This document shows, piece after piece, positions 1 to 8,519 of a DNA stretch of 23,496 bases. A model generated the notes under the pieces. It was not told where the DNA came from. It saw only the letters and a program-made list of their open reading frames with translations, and ran no database searches. Both the position numbers and the translations under genes were made by a program. Position 1 is the first letter of the stretch. Each line of letters begins with the position of its first letter. Origin of the DNA: Deltaproteobacteria bacterium (GTDB taxonomy: Bacteria; Desulfobacterota; Desulfobacteria; Desulfobacterales; SURF-15); assembly GCA_024644775.1 (NCBI GenBank), contig JAHEHB010000007.1, positions 1 through 23,496 on the forward strand, written 5' to 3'.

Positions 1-309
1 ACGCTGGATGCCATCTTGAATCGACGATATATCCTGAATCAACGACTGATTCGATCCATCCCGGGGGATGGGAAAGACGCCGGCTACTACCATAAATACC
101 TCTTTCAGGGCATCGGCGCACGGACCGTCCAGGCACAGATAATACGCGATCTGGATAGCGGCTTAACGGTTGCTGAGGCTATTGAGAGAGCCGAGATCTC
201 ACCCCGGAAAAAGATAGACACGTACCTTTCACTTATTCAAATGATAAACGGCCTCGACCTGCTTCGAGTGCTTCTCCCCGGTAATCCAAACCAAAAGCCG
301 GCCCCCTAA
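1..309 (+). CDS. 3' end of an unrecognised protein (partial)
   Basis: The reading frame is open from the first base of the window (frame 1) and ends with TAA at 307-309. About 102 C-terminal residues are visible and the true start lies upstream. A TTG at 16 could start a 97-residue protein, but nothing supports it and the frame continues to its left. The visible part is mostly helical and charged. Its last 50 residues (from IRDLDSGLTVAEAIERAEIS onward) have a helix-turn-helix-like rhythm resembling the C-terminal winged-helix tails of some peptide-modifying enzymes. I do not recognise the family and assign no function. It converges on the radical-SAM gene that ends at 399. Confidence 0.6.
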   Translation, partial: TLDAILNRRYILNQRLIRSIPGDGKDAGYYHKYLFQGIGARTVQAQIIRDLDSGLTVAEAIERAEISPRKKIDTYLSLIQMINGLDLLRVLLPGNPNQKPAP

Positions 310-317
310 ATACTTAA

Positions 318-383
318 AAGTGACGAGTGGAAAGCATAAATCCCCTCCTACGGAGGAAATTCCAGAACATCTAACCGTCACTT
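318..383. terminator. Nested inverted repeat between convergent genes, possible bidirectional terminator
   Basis: A perfect 8-bp inverted repeat (AAGTGACG at 318-325, CGTCACTT at 376-383) encloses a second hairpin, CCTCC-TAC-GGAGG, at 344-356. The structure lies between two convergent stop codons (309 and 399), where a bidirectional terminator would be expected. An A-run follows on the plus strand, so a minus-strand transcript meets a U-rich stretch before the structure rather than after it. It is therefore not a textbook intrinsic terminator. Confidence 0.4.
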
Positions 384-398
384 CAGAAAAAATACGGC

Positions 399-2483
399 TC
401 ATTGATCTTCAATGAGGTGGAAGCCACTTAGGTCGAATCGAATTAAGCACTTGATGTTTTTTGAAATATAATCGAATGGGGCGAATTGGGCCACTCGCGC
501 AATATCAATGGTGAAGTCCAGCACGAAGGAAGTTTCGGGATCATCTGCCGGGGGCGATACCAACTCGCCGTTTTCATCCACACAAACCACGGGCAGGGTT
601 TCTTCCCGTATGCAGGAGAGCAGCAGTCCATAATCAAAGCGCGCAACTTGCCGGATAAACTTCTGTTCTTCCGTTGAAAAATGATGCGCCTTGATAAAGG
701 TTTTCACAAAACCATAGGCGCAATTGAGCCTTTCGACCTTACTCACCCGGGTTGTCGCGTCGTCCGATGATCCACAAGCCGGTGGGCAATACCGAAGGAA
801 TTCATCATAGTTAAACCTGGCGCCGATTTCGGAGGCATAATGGCGGGTATGGAAAAAACCATAGAAGGTTAATCGTCCCATCCCCAGAATACCAAAGGAG
901 CTGTCCCGAACTCGAAACATTCTGCCGAATGTCGAAAGTGGATAACGGGTCCCGTAGAGTAATCCATACCCGCCATCTCCTCGCACCGAAAAACAGGAAT
1001 ACCTGGAGTCACAATAGAAATTTGTCGCAAAAATCAACCACTGGCGGTTCTGTGCATTCCAACTCATTCCTTGCTTAAGCCACCGTTTCTGGTCTCCGTC
1101 GTAATTGAGTGGTTCCCATGTTCCTTCACAGCCCAGCCGCACCACGGGGCTATCTTTCACCAGAACGAATCTCTCGGCGGCATTTCCCGGGACTTTCTCA
1201 AAAAGAGAATTCACGGCATTCTGTGTCTCGGCGGCCTCTGACGGCGTTTCCCCGGGCCATCCCATAAAATAACCGATATTCGGGAAGATTCCGGCGTCGC
1301 ATAGGCCGTCCAGAATCCGCTTTGAATGCTCAACCCGGATTCCCTTCTGCATGGAGTCCAAAACCCTTTGGTTAAAAGACTCATATCCACAGGTTAAGCT
1401 GCGGCAGCCGGACCGGAACAATTTTTCAAAAAGTCCCGGTTTCAGAAGCTGCTTTTCAGCGCGAACCTCGGTGGACCATAAGACTTCGGTTGAGGTGCGG
1501 ATGAGTTCATCCGAAATCTCCTCGAGCAACGCTGGATCGACAACGTCCGCGGAGAAAAAAAAGAAGCGCGTTCCGTTCTCACGGATTTGGGAGACAATAT
1601 CTGCCACGACTTTGGCCGCAGACATTTTCCGATACGGAGCGGTGCATCGTTCGGAATCGTCATCTCGCCATCCGAAGGAACAAAACAAGCATCGACTCCA
1701 ATAGCAACCTCTCGTCACGGCGAGAGGAGCGATCCTAACTGGAGCGAGATATTGATACTTGGCAAATAAGGCCTTGTAATCAGGGGTCGGGAGAACATCC
1801 AGACATTCATGGAACTGAACGTCTGCCTCCCCGGCGAGGAATGAATCGGAATCACCGCTTGCAGATTCATCCTGAGCGCGAACATAAGACAGCAAGGTCG
1901 CCTCACCGTCTCCGCGAACGATTAGATTTGCGCCCTCGCCCCAGTCATCCAGGCGAGTGCCTGATCCACCGACGACGATTTTCGTGCCAGGCGAAACAGC
2001 CTTGATCCACCTGGCGAGGAGCAGAGCGGCGGGGTTTTGTTCTTCCAAAATAATGGATAGCCCGACAATATCATAGAGAGCCATCTTCTCGGCGTTCAAA
2101 GCAAAAAACCGTCTCACCGGGTTTGGAGAGCGCTTCTCTATTTCCGGGCTCGCGTGCTCAATTTCTTCATAGAGTCTCATGACTTCGCGCGATAGATAGC
2201 TTCTATTCAGGCCCAGGCAGAATCTCAGATTCGTCAGGACCGCCGGGTCATATGCCCTATCGGATCTGGCAGCGCCGAACAGATCGACCAGGGGACGGCG
2301 AAGGTCCTCATGGAGCACGGTGGTATCGAATTCGAGTAGAAGATCAAACAGGTCGCTGAGGTAACCGTTTTCACGCAAGTAGGAAGACAAGCTGCATATT
2401 CCGATGGGAGGCATGATAAGCTCTGACCCAGCGGGTCCCCCTGAGCTTTCAACTGCAGGGCAGTATACAAGCGCGATTTTCAA
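399..2483 (-). CDS. B12-binding-domain radical SAM protein (694 aa)
   Basis: This is a radical-SAM enzyme with an N-terminal cobalamin-binding-like Rossmann domain (about residues 1-205). Visible features are MKIALVYCP at the start, PPIGICSLSSYLRENG, the YDIVGLSI strand near 137-144, KIVVGG near 168-173 and IVRGDGE. The cluster cysteines are C260, C265 and C268 in GCYWSRCLFC, giving CX4CX2C spacing instead of CX3CX2C. Later radical-SAM elements are GYESF near 366 and GWPGE near 408. The DxHxxG cobalamin-ligand motif is not visible. The roughly 280-residue C-terminal part is unrecognised. The start is TTG, supported by GGAG nine bases upstream. It is the last gene of the left group, 90 bp after the SPASM-like gene. 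The family is clear but the reaction (methylation, C-C bond formation or other) cannot be read from sequence. Confidence 0.88.
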   Translation of the reverse strand: MKIALVYCPAVESSGGPAGSELIMPPIGICSLSSYLRENGYLSDLFDLLLEFDTTVLHEDLRRPLVDLFGAARSDRAYDPAVLTNLRFCLGLNRSYLSREVMRLYEEIEHASPEIEKRSPNPVRRFFALNAEKMALYDIVGLSIILEEQNPAALLLARWIKAVSPGTKIVVGGSGTRLDDWGEGANLIVRGDGEATLLSYVRAQDESASGDSDSFLAGEADVQFHECLDVLPTPDYKALFAKYQYLAPVRIAPLAVTRGCYWSRCLFCSFGWRDDDSERCTAPYRKMSAAKVVADIVSQIRENGTRFFFFSADVVDPALLEEISDELIRTSTEVLWSTEVRAEKQLLKPGLFEKLFRSGCRSLTCGYESFNQRVLDSMQKGIRVEHSKRILDGLCDAGIFPNIGYFMGWPGETPSEAAETQNAVNSLFEKVPGNAAERFVLVKDSPVVRLGCEGTWEPLNYDGDQKRWLKQGMSWNAQNRQWLIFATNFYCDSRYSCFSVRGDGGYGLLYGTRYPLSTFGRMFRVRDSSFGILGMGRLTFYGFFHTRHYASEIGARFNYDEFLRYCPPACGSSDDATTRVSKVERLNCAYGFVKTFIKAHHFSTEEQKFIRQVARFDYGLLLSCIREETLPVVCVDENGELVSPPADDPETSFVLDFTIDIARVAQFAPFDYISKNIKCLIRFDLSGFHLIEDQ

Positions 2484-2573
2484 GGCTCTATTCTCCGAAT
2501 ATTCTGCGTAACAGATAAAACCCTTTCAAGTGCCCAGCTGCAGAAGGCCAGCGGAGGATTCGCTGCAAACGTT

Positions 2574-3476
2574 TTAACATTTTCTATTTTCTAAGAGAGG
2601 GACAATAAACTCGCTTCTGAATTCATCGTTGTTCATTGGACAGTTCATCAGCTTGCCATAGCGTTTGTACATGCGGTGGTCTTGAATGCGGCGGACAATA
2701 TCCGCCAACGGCTCCTCGCGAATATTGCCGAACATCACTGGGACATAGCAGCATGGCTGAACGTCACCATAAGCGGAAATGTAAAGCAGTCTCTGCTGTG
2801 TGCCGGGACAGCCGTTTCGGTCCTCAAGGACGATGTACTCCGGGTCCTCGTCCGCGATTTGTTCAATAAAGGCCCGCTCCTGAGATGTAAGACGATTTTC
2901 CGTACTGGAAATCCACTTGCCGGCGGCAAAAGGAGCACAGATGCGGATCCAGTCGGCCTTTTCCCTGCGAGCCAGTTGGATTACCTCCAAAATATCCCCA
3001 TTGGAAACATTTTCATGGGTTGCATAGGTTGAGATATAGCATTTGATTCCCTCAGCAATACAGTGGCGTATTCCCCTGAGCGCCTTGGCGAAAATCCCCT
3101 TCTTGCGACGAAGGGCATCATGCGTGTCGGGATCGGATGAATCGATGCTCACACCGATTATATGGAGCCCTGCCGTCTTCAGCTTGTGCACAAACGGCTT
3201 TGTCAATAGTGCGCCATTGGTGTCAAGATTGGTGCAAAAACCATGGTCGCGGGCGCAGGCAATGAGCGTGTGGATATCATTTCGCAAGAGGGGCTCCCCC
3301 CCGAAGAACCCCACACTGGTTGCATGGATATCCTGACACTGTGCAATGAGGGTTTTGATTTCGTCGGAGCTGAGCTCTTTACGTTTTGGATCGCGTGACA
3401 GCGCTGCGCCACAATGAACGCAGTCGCACTGACATGCATAGGTAACACCGATCAAGACTGTTTCAATGGGCATCAT
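2574..3476 (-). CDS. Radical SAM protein with SPASM-like C-terminus (about 300 aa)
   Basis: This is a compact radical-SAM enzyme of the MoaA/PqqE/SPASM superfamily, with no B12 domain. The canonical CX3CX2C motif is ACQCDCVHC, with C15, C19 and C22 counted from the chosen start. GGEPLL about 40 residues later contacts SAM in this family. The C-terminus has CPGTQ, then GDVQPCC, then NCPM, a cysteine pattern resembling a reduced SPASM or twitch auxiliary-cluster domain. Many relatives modify ribosomal peptides and others act on small molecules. I chose ATG 3476 because AGGGAGG sits just upstream; ATG 3491 and ATG 3473 are alternatives. It lies about 40 bp after the 634-aa radical-SAM gene and is probably co-transcribed with it. 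A terminal cysteine (ENRKC) ends the protein. Confidence 0.85.
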   Translation of the reverse strand: MMPIETVLIGVTYACQCDCVHCGAALSRDPKRKELSSDEIKTLIAQCQDIHATSVGFFGGEPLLRNDIHTLIACARDHGFCTNLDTNGALLTKPFVHKLKTAGLHIIGVSIDSSDPDTHDALRRKKGIFAKALRGIRHCIAEGIKCYISTYATHENVSNGDILEVIQLARREKADWIRICAPFAAGKWISSTENRLTSQERAFIEQIADEDPEYIVLEDRNGCPGTQQRLLYISAYGDVQPCCYVPVMFGNIREEPLADIVRRIQDHRMYKRYGKLMNCPMNNDEFRSEFIVPLLENRKC

Positions 3477-3515
3477 CACATCCTCCCTCATGACTCTCCA
3501 CTGGCCCCTCTCCTA

Positions 3516-5420
3516 TCAAACATCAAACCACTGTTCAACCGGCGTCTCAAAACCGCAGCCGCACATATAATTGGCCAATGCTGAGCGGAGTCCCTGTTCG
3601 AGCTGGTCGGGATCATACGTCTCAGTATCGGCAAAGGGAATCCCAAAATTGCAAAAATTGCTTTTCCTTTTCCGGCGGATCTCGATCTTGAAACGTTCCG
3701 GGTGATTTGCCATCGTGCTGGACTCAAGCAAACAGAACCGATGCCAGAAGCCGCCATGAAGATAGCCCGATTGGAAAAGGTCCCTAATAAATTCAAGCGC
3801 CTCCATCGTCTCCTGCTTTGTTTGGGTTGGGAATCCGTACATCAGATAAGCATACACGAAAATGCCCGCTGCGGAGAGATTCTTCGTTACGGTTCTAATC
3901 GTTTCGCGCGTCAAACCCTTGTTCATGAGCTTGAGGATTCGATTGTGTGCTGCTTCGAGCCCTCCTGTTATGCCAACACAACCGGATTGCGCAAGAAGCT
4001 CCGTTATGGGTTTGGTAAAGTATTTTTCAAATCGAATGTTTCCCCACCAGCGGAATTGCAATCGTCTGCGGATTATTTCCGCCGCAACATCTTTTAGAAG
4101 ACGAGGCGGCATCGCTTCATCTACGAAATGAAACCCGTTGCTCCCCGTTTGTGAATAGACTTTTTCCAGCTTATCGACGACGGCACATGCGTAATCAGGC
4201 TCATACCTTTGTACGCAATCGAGCTCTGTCGTGCAGAACGCACATTTGTTCCAGTAGCATCCGTGGGCCAGCACGATTGGGTTCCATTTGCCGGTATTCC
4301 AGGGGGATCCCCGGGGGAAGCCGAGGATAAAGTAGTTTAGGTAGTCCTGCATCGAAAGTCCGTTGAAACTAGGGCAGGGACGCTGAGAGTGAACAACTTC
4401 TTTTTCAATGTCGTTATTGTGGTATTCTACAGACCGTTTTCCTTTCAAAAAAGTGCGGATAAGTCTACCCGATTCAAGCCGCCCCTCATAATATTGGATC
4501 AGGTTGTAAAGAGGGGCTTCCCCGGCATCCAGAACAACAGCATCAATGTATTGGAACGGTTCTAGGGTGGATAGCCTGCGAAGATGGGTGCTGACAAACC
4601 CTCCGCCGATAACGACTTTTATCTGTGGGTCTATCTTTTTGATGAACTGCGCTGTACGAAAGGCTGTGGTTACGCATCCGGCGAAAGGCAGCGACAGACC
4701 AACCAGCCCCGGCTTGTGCAGCATCAATTTTTCGGCTATGAGCTCATAAAGGAATTGCTCGATCAGGGTCGGCTCGGATCGCAACTTTTTTTCAATCAAT
4801 CTGAAGGTGTGGGAACCGGAAATGTCAGCACCATATACATATGCGTTCCGGTGGAAGTCAGAATCGATTGCATCGTGCACGATACGGAAAATGTTATTCA
4901 AAAGCAGACTCGAAAAGTATCTTGCCCGATCATAGTGATCTTGGGTTCCGAACAGAATATCATAGGCGCCTTCTCGGGTCAGTGAATTCGACAACGATTC
5001 GGCTTTATGCGGGCCATCGGATTTTTCTATTTTCTTCAGGGCCATCGAGAATTCCTGTTGCGGAATATGAAGACCCGGGAAATCAGGCGGAAAAAAGTCT
5101 TTTCGAGATAGCGTATCCACCAGGGAGGGTTCCCTGTTTTGCAAAAACAAGGTTGCAGGCCCGATCGCTCTGTAAAATAGGTCAAAATATTTCTTAAAGA
5201 AGACAGCCGAAGGCGGGGGGCTGTTACGCGATGACTTGTCGATTTGCCGGCGGATTCTATTGAGACCGTCGATGCTGCAGATCTTTAGAAAACAACCAAT
5301 GGAAAGGTCTGCCTGGTGAGCCTTTATCCCCTTGGAAGTTAAAAAAAAGGTTAGATAAGCGATAGCTGAATACGGAGAACGTGCATCCAGTATCGGCGTA
5401 TAGAGCAATAGAACGTCCAT
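3516..5420 (-). CDS. B12-binding-domain radical SAM protein (about 634 aa)
   Basis: This is a large radical-SAM protein with an N-terminal B12-binding-like region. It begins MDVLLLYTPILDARSPYSA, the usual strand-and-loop opening, followed later by GLVGLSLPF and KVVIGGGF. The cluster motif is GCYWNKCAFC, with C388, C393 and C396 (CX4CX2C). Radical-SAM elements GGLEAA and MYGFPTQT follow. The frame stays open upstream to a TTG at 5564, but those 48 residues lack family character, so I place the start at ATG 5420, where the domain begins. No convincing Shine-Dalgarno site precedes it (AAAGGA is about 17 bases away), so the start is uncertain. It shares the SPYSA opening with the 617-aa protein at 13147-15000 and is probably a diverged paralogue. 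It is the first gene of the left group. Confidence 0.85.
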   Translation of the reverse strand: MDVLLLYTPILDARSPYSAIAYLTFFLTSKGIKAHQADLSIGCFLKICSIDGLNRIRRQIDKSSRNSPPPSAVFFKKYFDLFYRAIGPATLFLQNREPSLVDTLSRKDFFPPDFPGLHIPQQEFSMALKKIEKSDGPHKAESLSNSLTREGAYDILFGTQDHYDRARYFSSLLLNNIFRIVHDAIDSDFHRNAYVYGADISGSHTFRLIEKKLRSEPTLIEQFLYELIAEKLMLHKPGLVGLSLPFAGCVTTAFRTAQFIKKIDPQIKVVIGGGFVSTHLRRLSTLEPFQYIDAVVLDAGEAPLYNLIQYYEGRLESGRLIRTFLKGKRSVEYHNNDIEKEVVHSQRPCPSFNGLSMQDYLNYFILGFPRGSPWNTGKWNPIVLAHGCYWNKCAFCTTELDCVQRYEPDYACAVVDKLEKVYSQTGSNGFHFVDEAMPPRLLKDVAAEIIRRRLQFRWWGNIRFEKYFTKPITELLAQSGCVGITGGLEAAHNRILKLMNKGLTRETIRTVTKNLSAAGIFVYAYLMYGFPTQTKQETMEALEFIRDLFQSGYLHGGFWHRFCLLESSTMANHPERFKIEIRRKRKSNFCNFGIPFADTETYDPDQLEQGLRSALANYMCGCGFETPVEQWFDV

Positions 5421-5476
5421 GATTGTTTGGGTCGATGTCCTTTCTCTAACACCGATGGCGACTGAAAGGATCCTAT

Positions 5477-5489
5477 CATAGATTCTATG
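5477..5489. promoter_or_regulatory. Palindrome CATAGA-T-TCTATG, possible operator
   Basis: This perfect 6-bp inverted repeat around one central base lies 57-69 bp upstream of the chosen minus-strand start (5420). On the minus strand it overlaps TATGAT, a five-of-six match to a -10 box, so a bound dimeric regulator would block that promoter. No matching second site was noticed elsewhere in the window. The site could be chance. Confidence 0.28.
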
Positions 5490-5650
5490 TGCAAACAATC
5501 GGAGGAACCCGACTGCAGCAGTTCTCGGTGATGTTGGCAATGCCGTCATCCGTCGAATAATCAATTTTTCGGCCGCCTGAAACTCGCGCCCCCCCCGTTT
5601 TTTCCGGTTTAATGGGGGCGGCTTCGTGGCCGTCTATTATTTTTGCCGAT

Positions 5651-5680
5651 TTGACAACGCTTTACGTCGAGTGATATAAA
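5651..5680 (+). promoter_or_regulatory. Near-consensus sigma-70 promoter
   Basis: TTGACA (5651-5656, six of six) is followed by an 18-bp spacer and TATAAA (5675-5680, five of six). Transcription would begin near 5687. It faces the plus-strand HemN-like gene and is the best promoter I see in the radical-SAM locus, so that gene is probably expressed independently of the flanking minus-strand operons. Confidence 0.65.
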
Positions 5681-5745
5681 TTCAAAAATTTTATGTGGCC
5701 CATCCCTACTCTCAAAACGATAATTTTTGTCAATTAGCTATAAAA

Positions 5746-7035
5746 ATGATTGACCCCTTTGAGCTCGTGTTCACCAACATCATGTTCTTTTACCCCGCCT
5801 TTCGTCCAATGGACATCGCTCAGCAGAACTACGACCGTCTTCGGGAAACGCTGGATGGAGCTGTCCCTGGTGGCGCCTTGGGAAAGCACGGTTTGATGGT
5901 CTATCTGCACATCCCCTTCTGCCGTCACATCTGCCGATTCTGCGGATACCATCGTAAACAACTGACCCATCCGGAGGTGCTGTCCTCGTATGTTGATCGC
6001 TTGCTGGCTGAGATCCGGCAGTGGTCAGTTGCATTGGACGGCCCTCGCCAACCGATATCCCATCTATACTTTGGGGGAGGCACGCCGACGTTGCTGTCTG
6101 CCCCAGACTTTCTCCGGCTGGTCGAGGCGCTTAAAAAAGCCTTTGCAATCTCGGATGAGACGGAATTTGATATGGAATCGGATGTGGCTGCCCTGCAGGA
6201 CCCCCGGAAACTTAAGCTATATCGGATGGCGGGTGTCAAGCGGATTTCCTTCGGAGTGCAAAGCTTCGACGACCCAGTTCGTAAAATGGCCGGCATTCAT
6301 AACGGCAGGGGGAGTAACAGCTTAGACAGGGGAATCGACTGCCTCCGACAGGCCGGCTACGAAATCAACTACGACCTGATGTTCGGTCTGCCGGGACAAT
6401 CGACCGAGTCATTCTTGCGGGATGTCAGAAAGAGTGTCCGCGACATCGCCGCCGATCATGTGGATCTCTTGGAATTCTTCCCGCATCCGGATGCGTACTT
6501 TACCCGGCGGTTCGAAGAATTCAGAGATCTAACTGCTGATCGCAATACCCGCAGAAAGATGTATTCAGATGCCAGAAAATTCCTTCTCCAAAATGGGTTT
6601 TCGCAACACACACTAACCGACTTTTGGCAAGCACGGGTTAAACCCAGTCCATTTAAGACGATGTTGTATCGAAACGCGGACATCCTCGGTCTCGGAGCGG
6701 GTTCACACGGCATCCTGGCCGACTGTGCCTACCGAAATGCCCGATTGGATGAAGGATATCTCAAACAGCCCCGGCGTTCTCTGCCACTTGCTTTTATACG
6801 GTCCTTACCACTTTCGCTCTTGCGAACAAGAAATCTTGTCCTTCTGCCGAAACTCCTCTCTTTTTGCGAAGAGGATTTTCCAGAAGGGATTACCGAAAGG
6901 GAGCGGGCTATCTTGCACCGGTTCGTGAAGCAGGGACGTCTCAAACGGAAGGAAGACACCTATCGCGTGACCGAGGCCGGCATGCTGAACAGCGCTGAAA
7001 TGATGTTGGAAATTCTGCGCGCTGAAGGCACCTGA
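5746..7035 (+). CDS. HemN/HemW-like radical SAM protein (about 429 aa)
   Basis: This is a coproporphyrinogen-oxidase-like radical-SAM protein. It shows YLHIPFCRHICRFCGYH with C59, C63 and C66 (CX3CX2C), GGGTP near 110-114, FGVQSFDD near 169-176, and MFGLPGQ near 212-218. The HemN-type C-terminus contains LGLGAGSHGI and a winged-helix end with LKRKEDTYRVTEAGM. True HemN has a further cysteine two residues after the third (CXC); here that position is Tyr, so heme synthesis is unlikely. Family members of this shape include HemW heme chaperones and class C methyltransferases or cyclopropanases. I prefer ATG 5746 because the promoter predicts transcription from about 5687. GTG 5695 and ATG 5782 remain possible and none has a clear ribosome-binding site. 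It is the only radical-SAM gene here on the plus strand. Confidence 0.85.
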   Translation: MIDPFELVFTNIMFFYPAFRPMDIAQQNYDRLRETLDGAVPGGALGKHGLMVYLHIPFCRHICRFCGYHRKQLTHPEVLSSYVDRLLAEIRQWSVALDGPRQPISHLYFGGGTPTLLSAPDFLRLVEALKKAFAISDETEFDMESDVAALQDPRKLKLYRMAGVKRISFGVQSFDDPVRKMAGIHNGRGSNSLDRGIDCLRQAGYEINYDLMFGLPGQSTESFLRDVRKSVRDIAADHVDLLEFFPHPDAYFTRRFEEFRDLTADRNTRRKMYSDARKFLLQNGFSQHTLTDFWQARVKPSPFKTMLYRNADILGLGAGSHGILADCAYRNARLDEGYLKQPRRSLPLAFIRSLPLSLLRTRNLVLLPKLLSFCEEDFPEGITERERAILHRFVKQGRLKRKEDTYRVTEAGMLNSAEMMLEILRAEGT

Positions 7036-7064
7036 GATCCGTCTTGGAAACTCCGCCCGCCTCT

Positions 7065-8513
7065 TTACCGATCGCTTCGCTCTGTTGACGGGGAGAATCG
7101 GGATTCCAAGTAATTGTGGAGACTCTTTTTAGCCTCCGTGTCGAAAAAAAGGATCGGCATTTGATGTGCGAAGATCTTGCCTGCCTCGGTTAGTCGATAG
7201 AGATCCTTTTTCCGTTCCAGCAGACCGTCCTGTAAAAATTTTTGGAGATGCTTTTTAAACAAGGTGCTCATTAAAACTAAATCCTTTTGCCCTAACTTGA
7301 AAGACCCGGAGCGGATAGCAAAGAGAAGAGAGCGAATCTGCATCTGTTTGGGGGTCAGCCGGAAAACCCGCTTGACCGGTAAGGCTGATTTTGATCGGTT
7401 TTCGCGCTGATGCGCCATATACGCTTTAAGGGACGATTCATTCTGCAGCAACCATCGCCCCAGAGAGGAATAACTCGAATTCCCGTAACCGAAAATGGAG
7501 AAGGAGGGTGCAAACGCCTCCTCTGTTTCTATCGGTGTCTTCTGAAACCAGTAAATCGGTTTCTCATGCAGCTGCAGTCGATCACATAGATACTCTCGTG
7601 CAAAACAGAGATTTCTCGTTTGCCAATAGGAATCTGCCGGATAGCAGGGAAGACTCGTCTTGGGGAATGGATGAAGCATATAAAGGGTGGCGCTTTGGAT
7701 GGCGTCGGACTCAAAGAGCGGTTCAAGAAGTTCGAGCTCCCGTTTCCAATTCCCGAATTCTTGGTGGGGCGGAAAACCGTTGATCAAGTCAAGGTTGATC
7801 GACTTGAAGCCGTACGTTGCGACGCTTTCGATTAACCGGAAAATGTCACCCTGGGAGTACCCCCGCCCGACGGAACGCAGAATTCGATCATCGAAGCTTT
7901 GAACCCCAATGCTGATACGGGGGATGGCCATGGCCTTGAGTATCTCGAGAAGGTCGTCCACATGATCTTCCGGATTGAGTTCATAGGTTGATTGGGAGCT
8001 GAGTATGGACAGGTCAATCCGCTTAAGCAAATGTTCCAGAAGAGATCCAAGGAGCCGGGGTGGGAGCATGGATGGCGTTCCCCCGCCAAAATAGATATCG
8101 CGTGTCCGGCTTTGTAGAACGGGAAAGAGACTCACGGAGATATCGATATCTCTCTTTAAAATGTCAACATATCTCCGAAGAAGGTCCGAGCATGCCGGAT
8201 CCTTGATCACGTTTACTTCGTACTGCCGACAATAGGCACATCTCCTCCGGCAGAAACCGACATGTAAATACAAAGAAAATATCTCTTCTTGGCTTTCCCG
8301 CGAAATCGTTTCAAGATTCAACCTTGGTCTCTTTTGCTGCTGTTTCTGACCATCCATCCACATCGTCATGGGGGGATATGTATCAATCCAGTATCGGCGC
8401 CTCGGATCCAGGCTCAAATATTTATATTTCCCCTCGATGGCTTTTAGTGTGTGCCAGAAAGCATCAAAACGAGAAAGGAACCGCTGATCGTCTTGAGATG
8501 ACCAGAATTTCAT
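7065..8513 (-). CDS. HemN-like radical SAM protein (482 aa)
   Basis: This is a second HemN-family protein, only distantly similar to the plus-strand one. It has about 80 N-terminal residues before the core, then LYLHVGFCRRRCAYCRQYEV with C88, C92 and C95, GGGTP at 143-147, ISIGVQSFDD, INLDLINGFPP, and a HemN_C-like tail (GYGNSSYSSLG, then LERKKDLYRLTEAG). The usual HIPFC is HVGFC, and the fourth cysteine of genuine HemN is absent (CRQ). A porphyrin-decarboxylating role is therefore unlikely. A HemN-like (class C) methyltransferase or related radical role is more plausible, but the substrate is unknown. The start ATG at 8513 has AGTAGG six to eight bases upstream and lies six bases after the UPF0489 stop. 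It is the last gene of the right operon and converges on the stop at 7035 with a 29-bp gap. Confidence 0.85.
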   Translation of the reverse strand: MKFWSSQDDQRFLSRFDAFWHTLKAIEGKYKYLSLDPRRRYWIDTYPPMTMWMDGQKQQQKRPRLNLETISRESQEEIFSLYLHVGFCRRRCAYCRQYEVNVIKDPACSDLLRRYVDILKRDIDISVSLFPVLQSRTRDIYFGGGTPSMLPPRLLGSLLEHLLKRIDLSILSSQSTYELNPEDHVDDLLEILKAMAIPRISIGVQSFDDRILRSVGRGYSQGDIFRLIESVATYGFKSINLDLINGFPPHQEFGNWKRELELLEPLFESDAIQSATLYMLHPFPKTSLPCYPADSYWQTRNLCFAREYLCDRLQLHEKPIYWFQKTPIETEEAFAPSFSIFGYGNSSYSSLGRWLLQNESSLKAYMAHQRENRSKSALPVKRVFRLTPKQMQIRSLLFAIRSGSFKLGQKDLVLMSTLFKKHLQKFLQDGLLERKKDLYRLTEAGKIFAHQMPILFFDTEAKKSLHNYLESRFSPSTERSDR

Positions 8514-8519
8514 GGGAAC

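Larger units (their letters stand above)
5421..5745. promoter_or_regulatory. Divergent intergenic region between the left radical-SAM group and the plus-strand HemN-like gene
   Basis: About 325 bp separates the chosen starts of the two divergent genes. It contains a 13-bp palindrome (5477-5489), a homopolymeric C-tract at about 5589-5596, a G-rich stretch near 5615-5624, and a strong plus-strand promoter (5651-5680). The C-run and G-run could pair into a hairpin. The non-coding reading depends on rejecting the weak N-terminal extensions of both flanking frames. Confidence 0.5.

Noticed and set aside
5421..5564. 48-residue N-terminal extension of the radical-SAM protein ending at 3516 (TTG start at 5564)
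   Set aside because: It is low in family similarity, overlaps the palindromic control region, and precedes a normal domain opening at ATG 5420.
5589..5624. C-run and G-run hairpin as a terminator
   Set aside because: No gene ends nearby on either strand and there is no following T-run in a useful position.
5746..8513. Heme-biosynthesis assignment (hemN) for the two HemN-like genes
   Set aside because: Both lack the fourth cysteine of HemN and no other heme genes are nearby.
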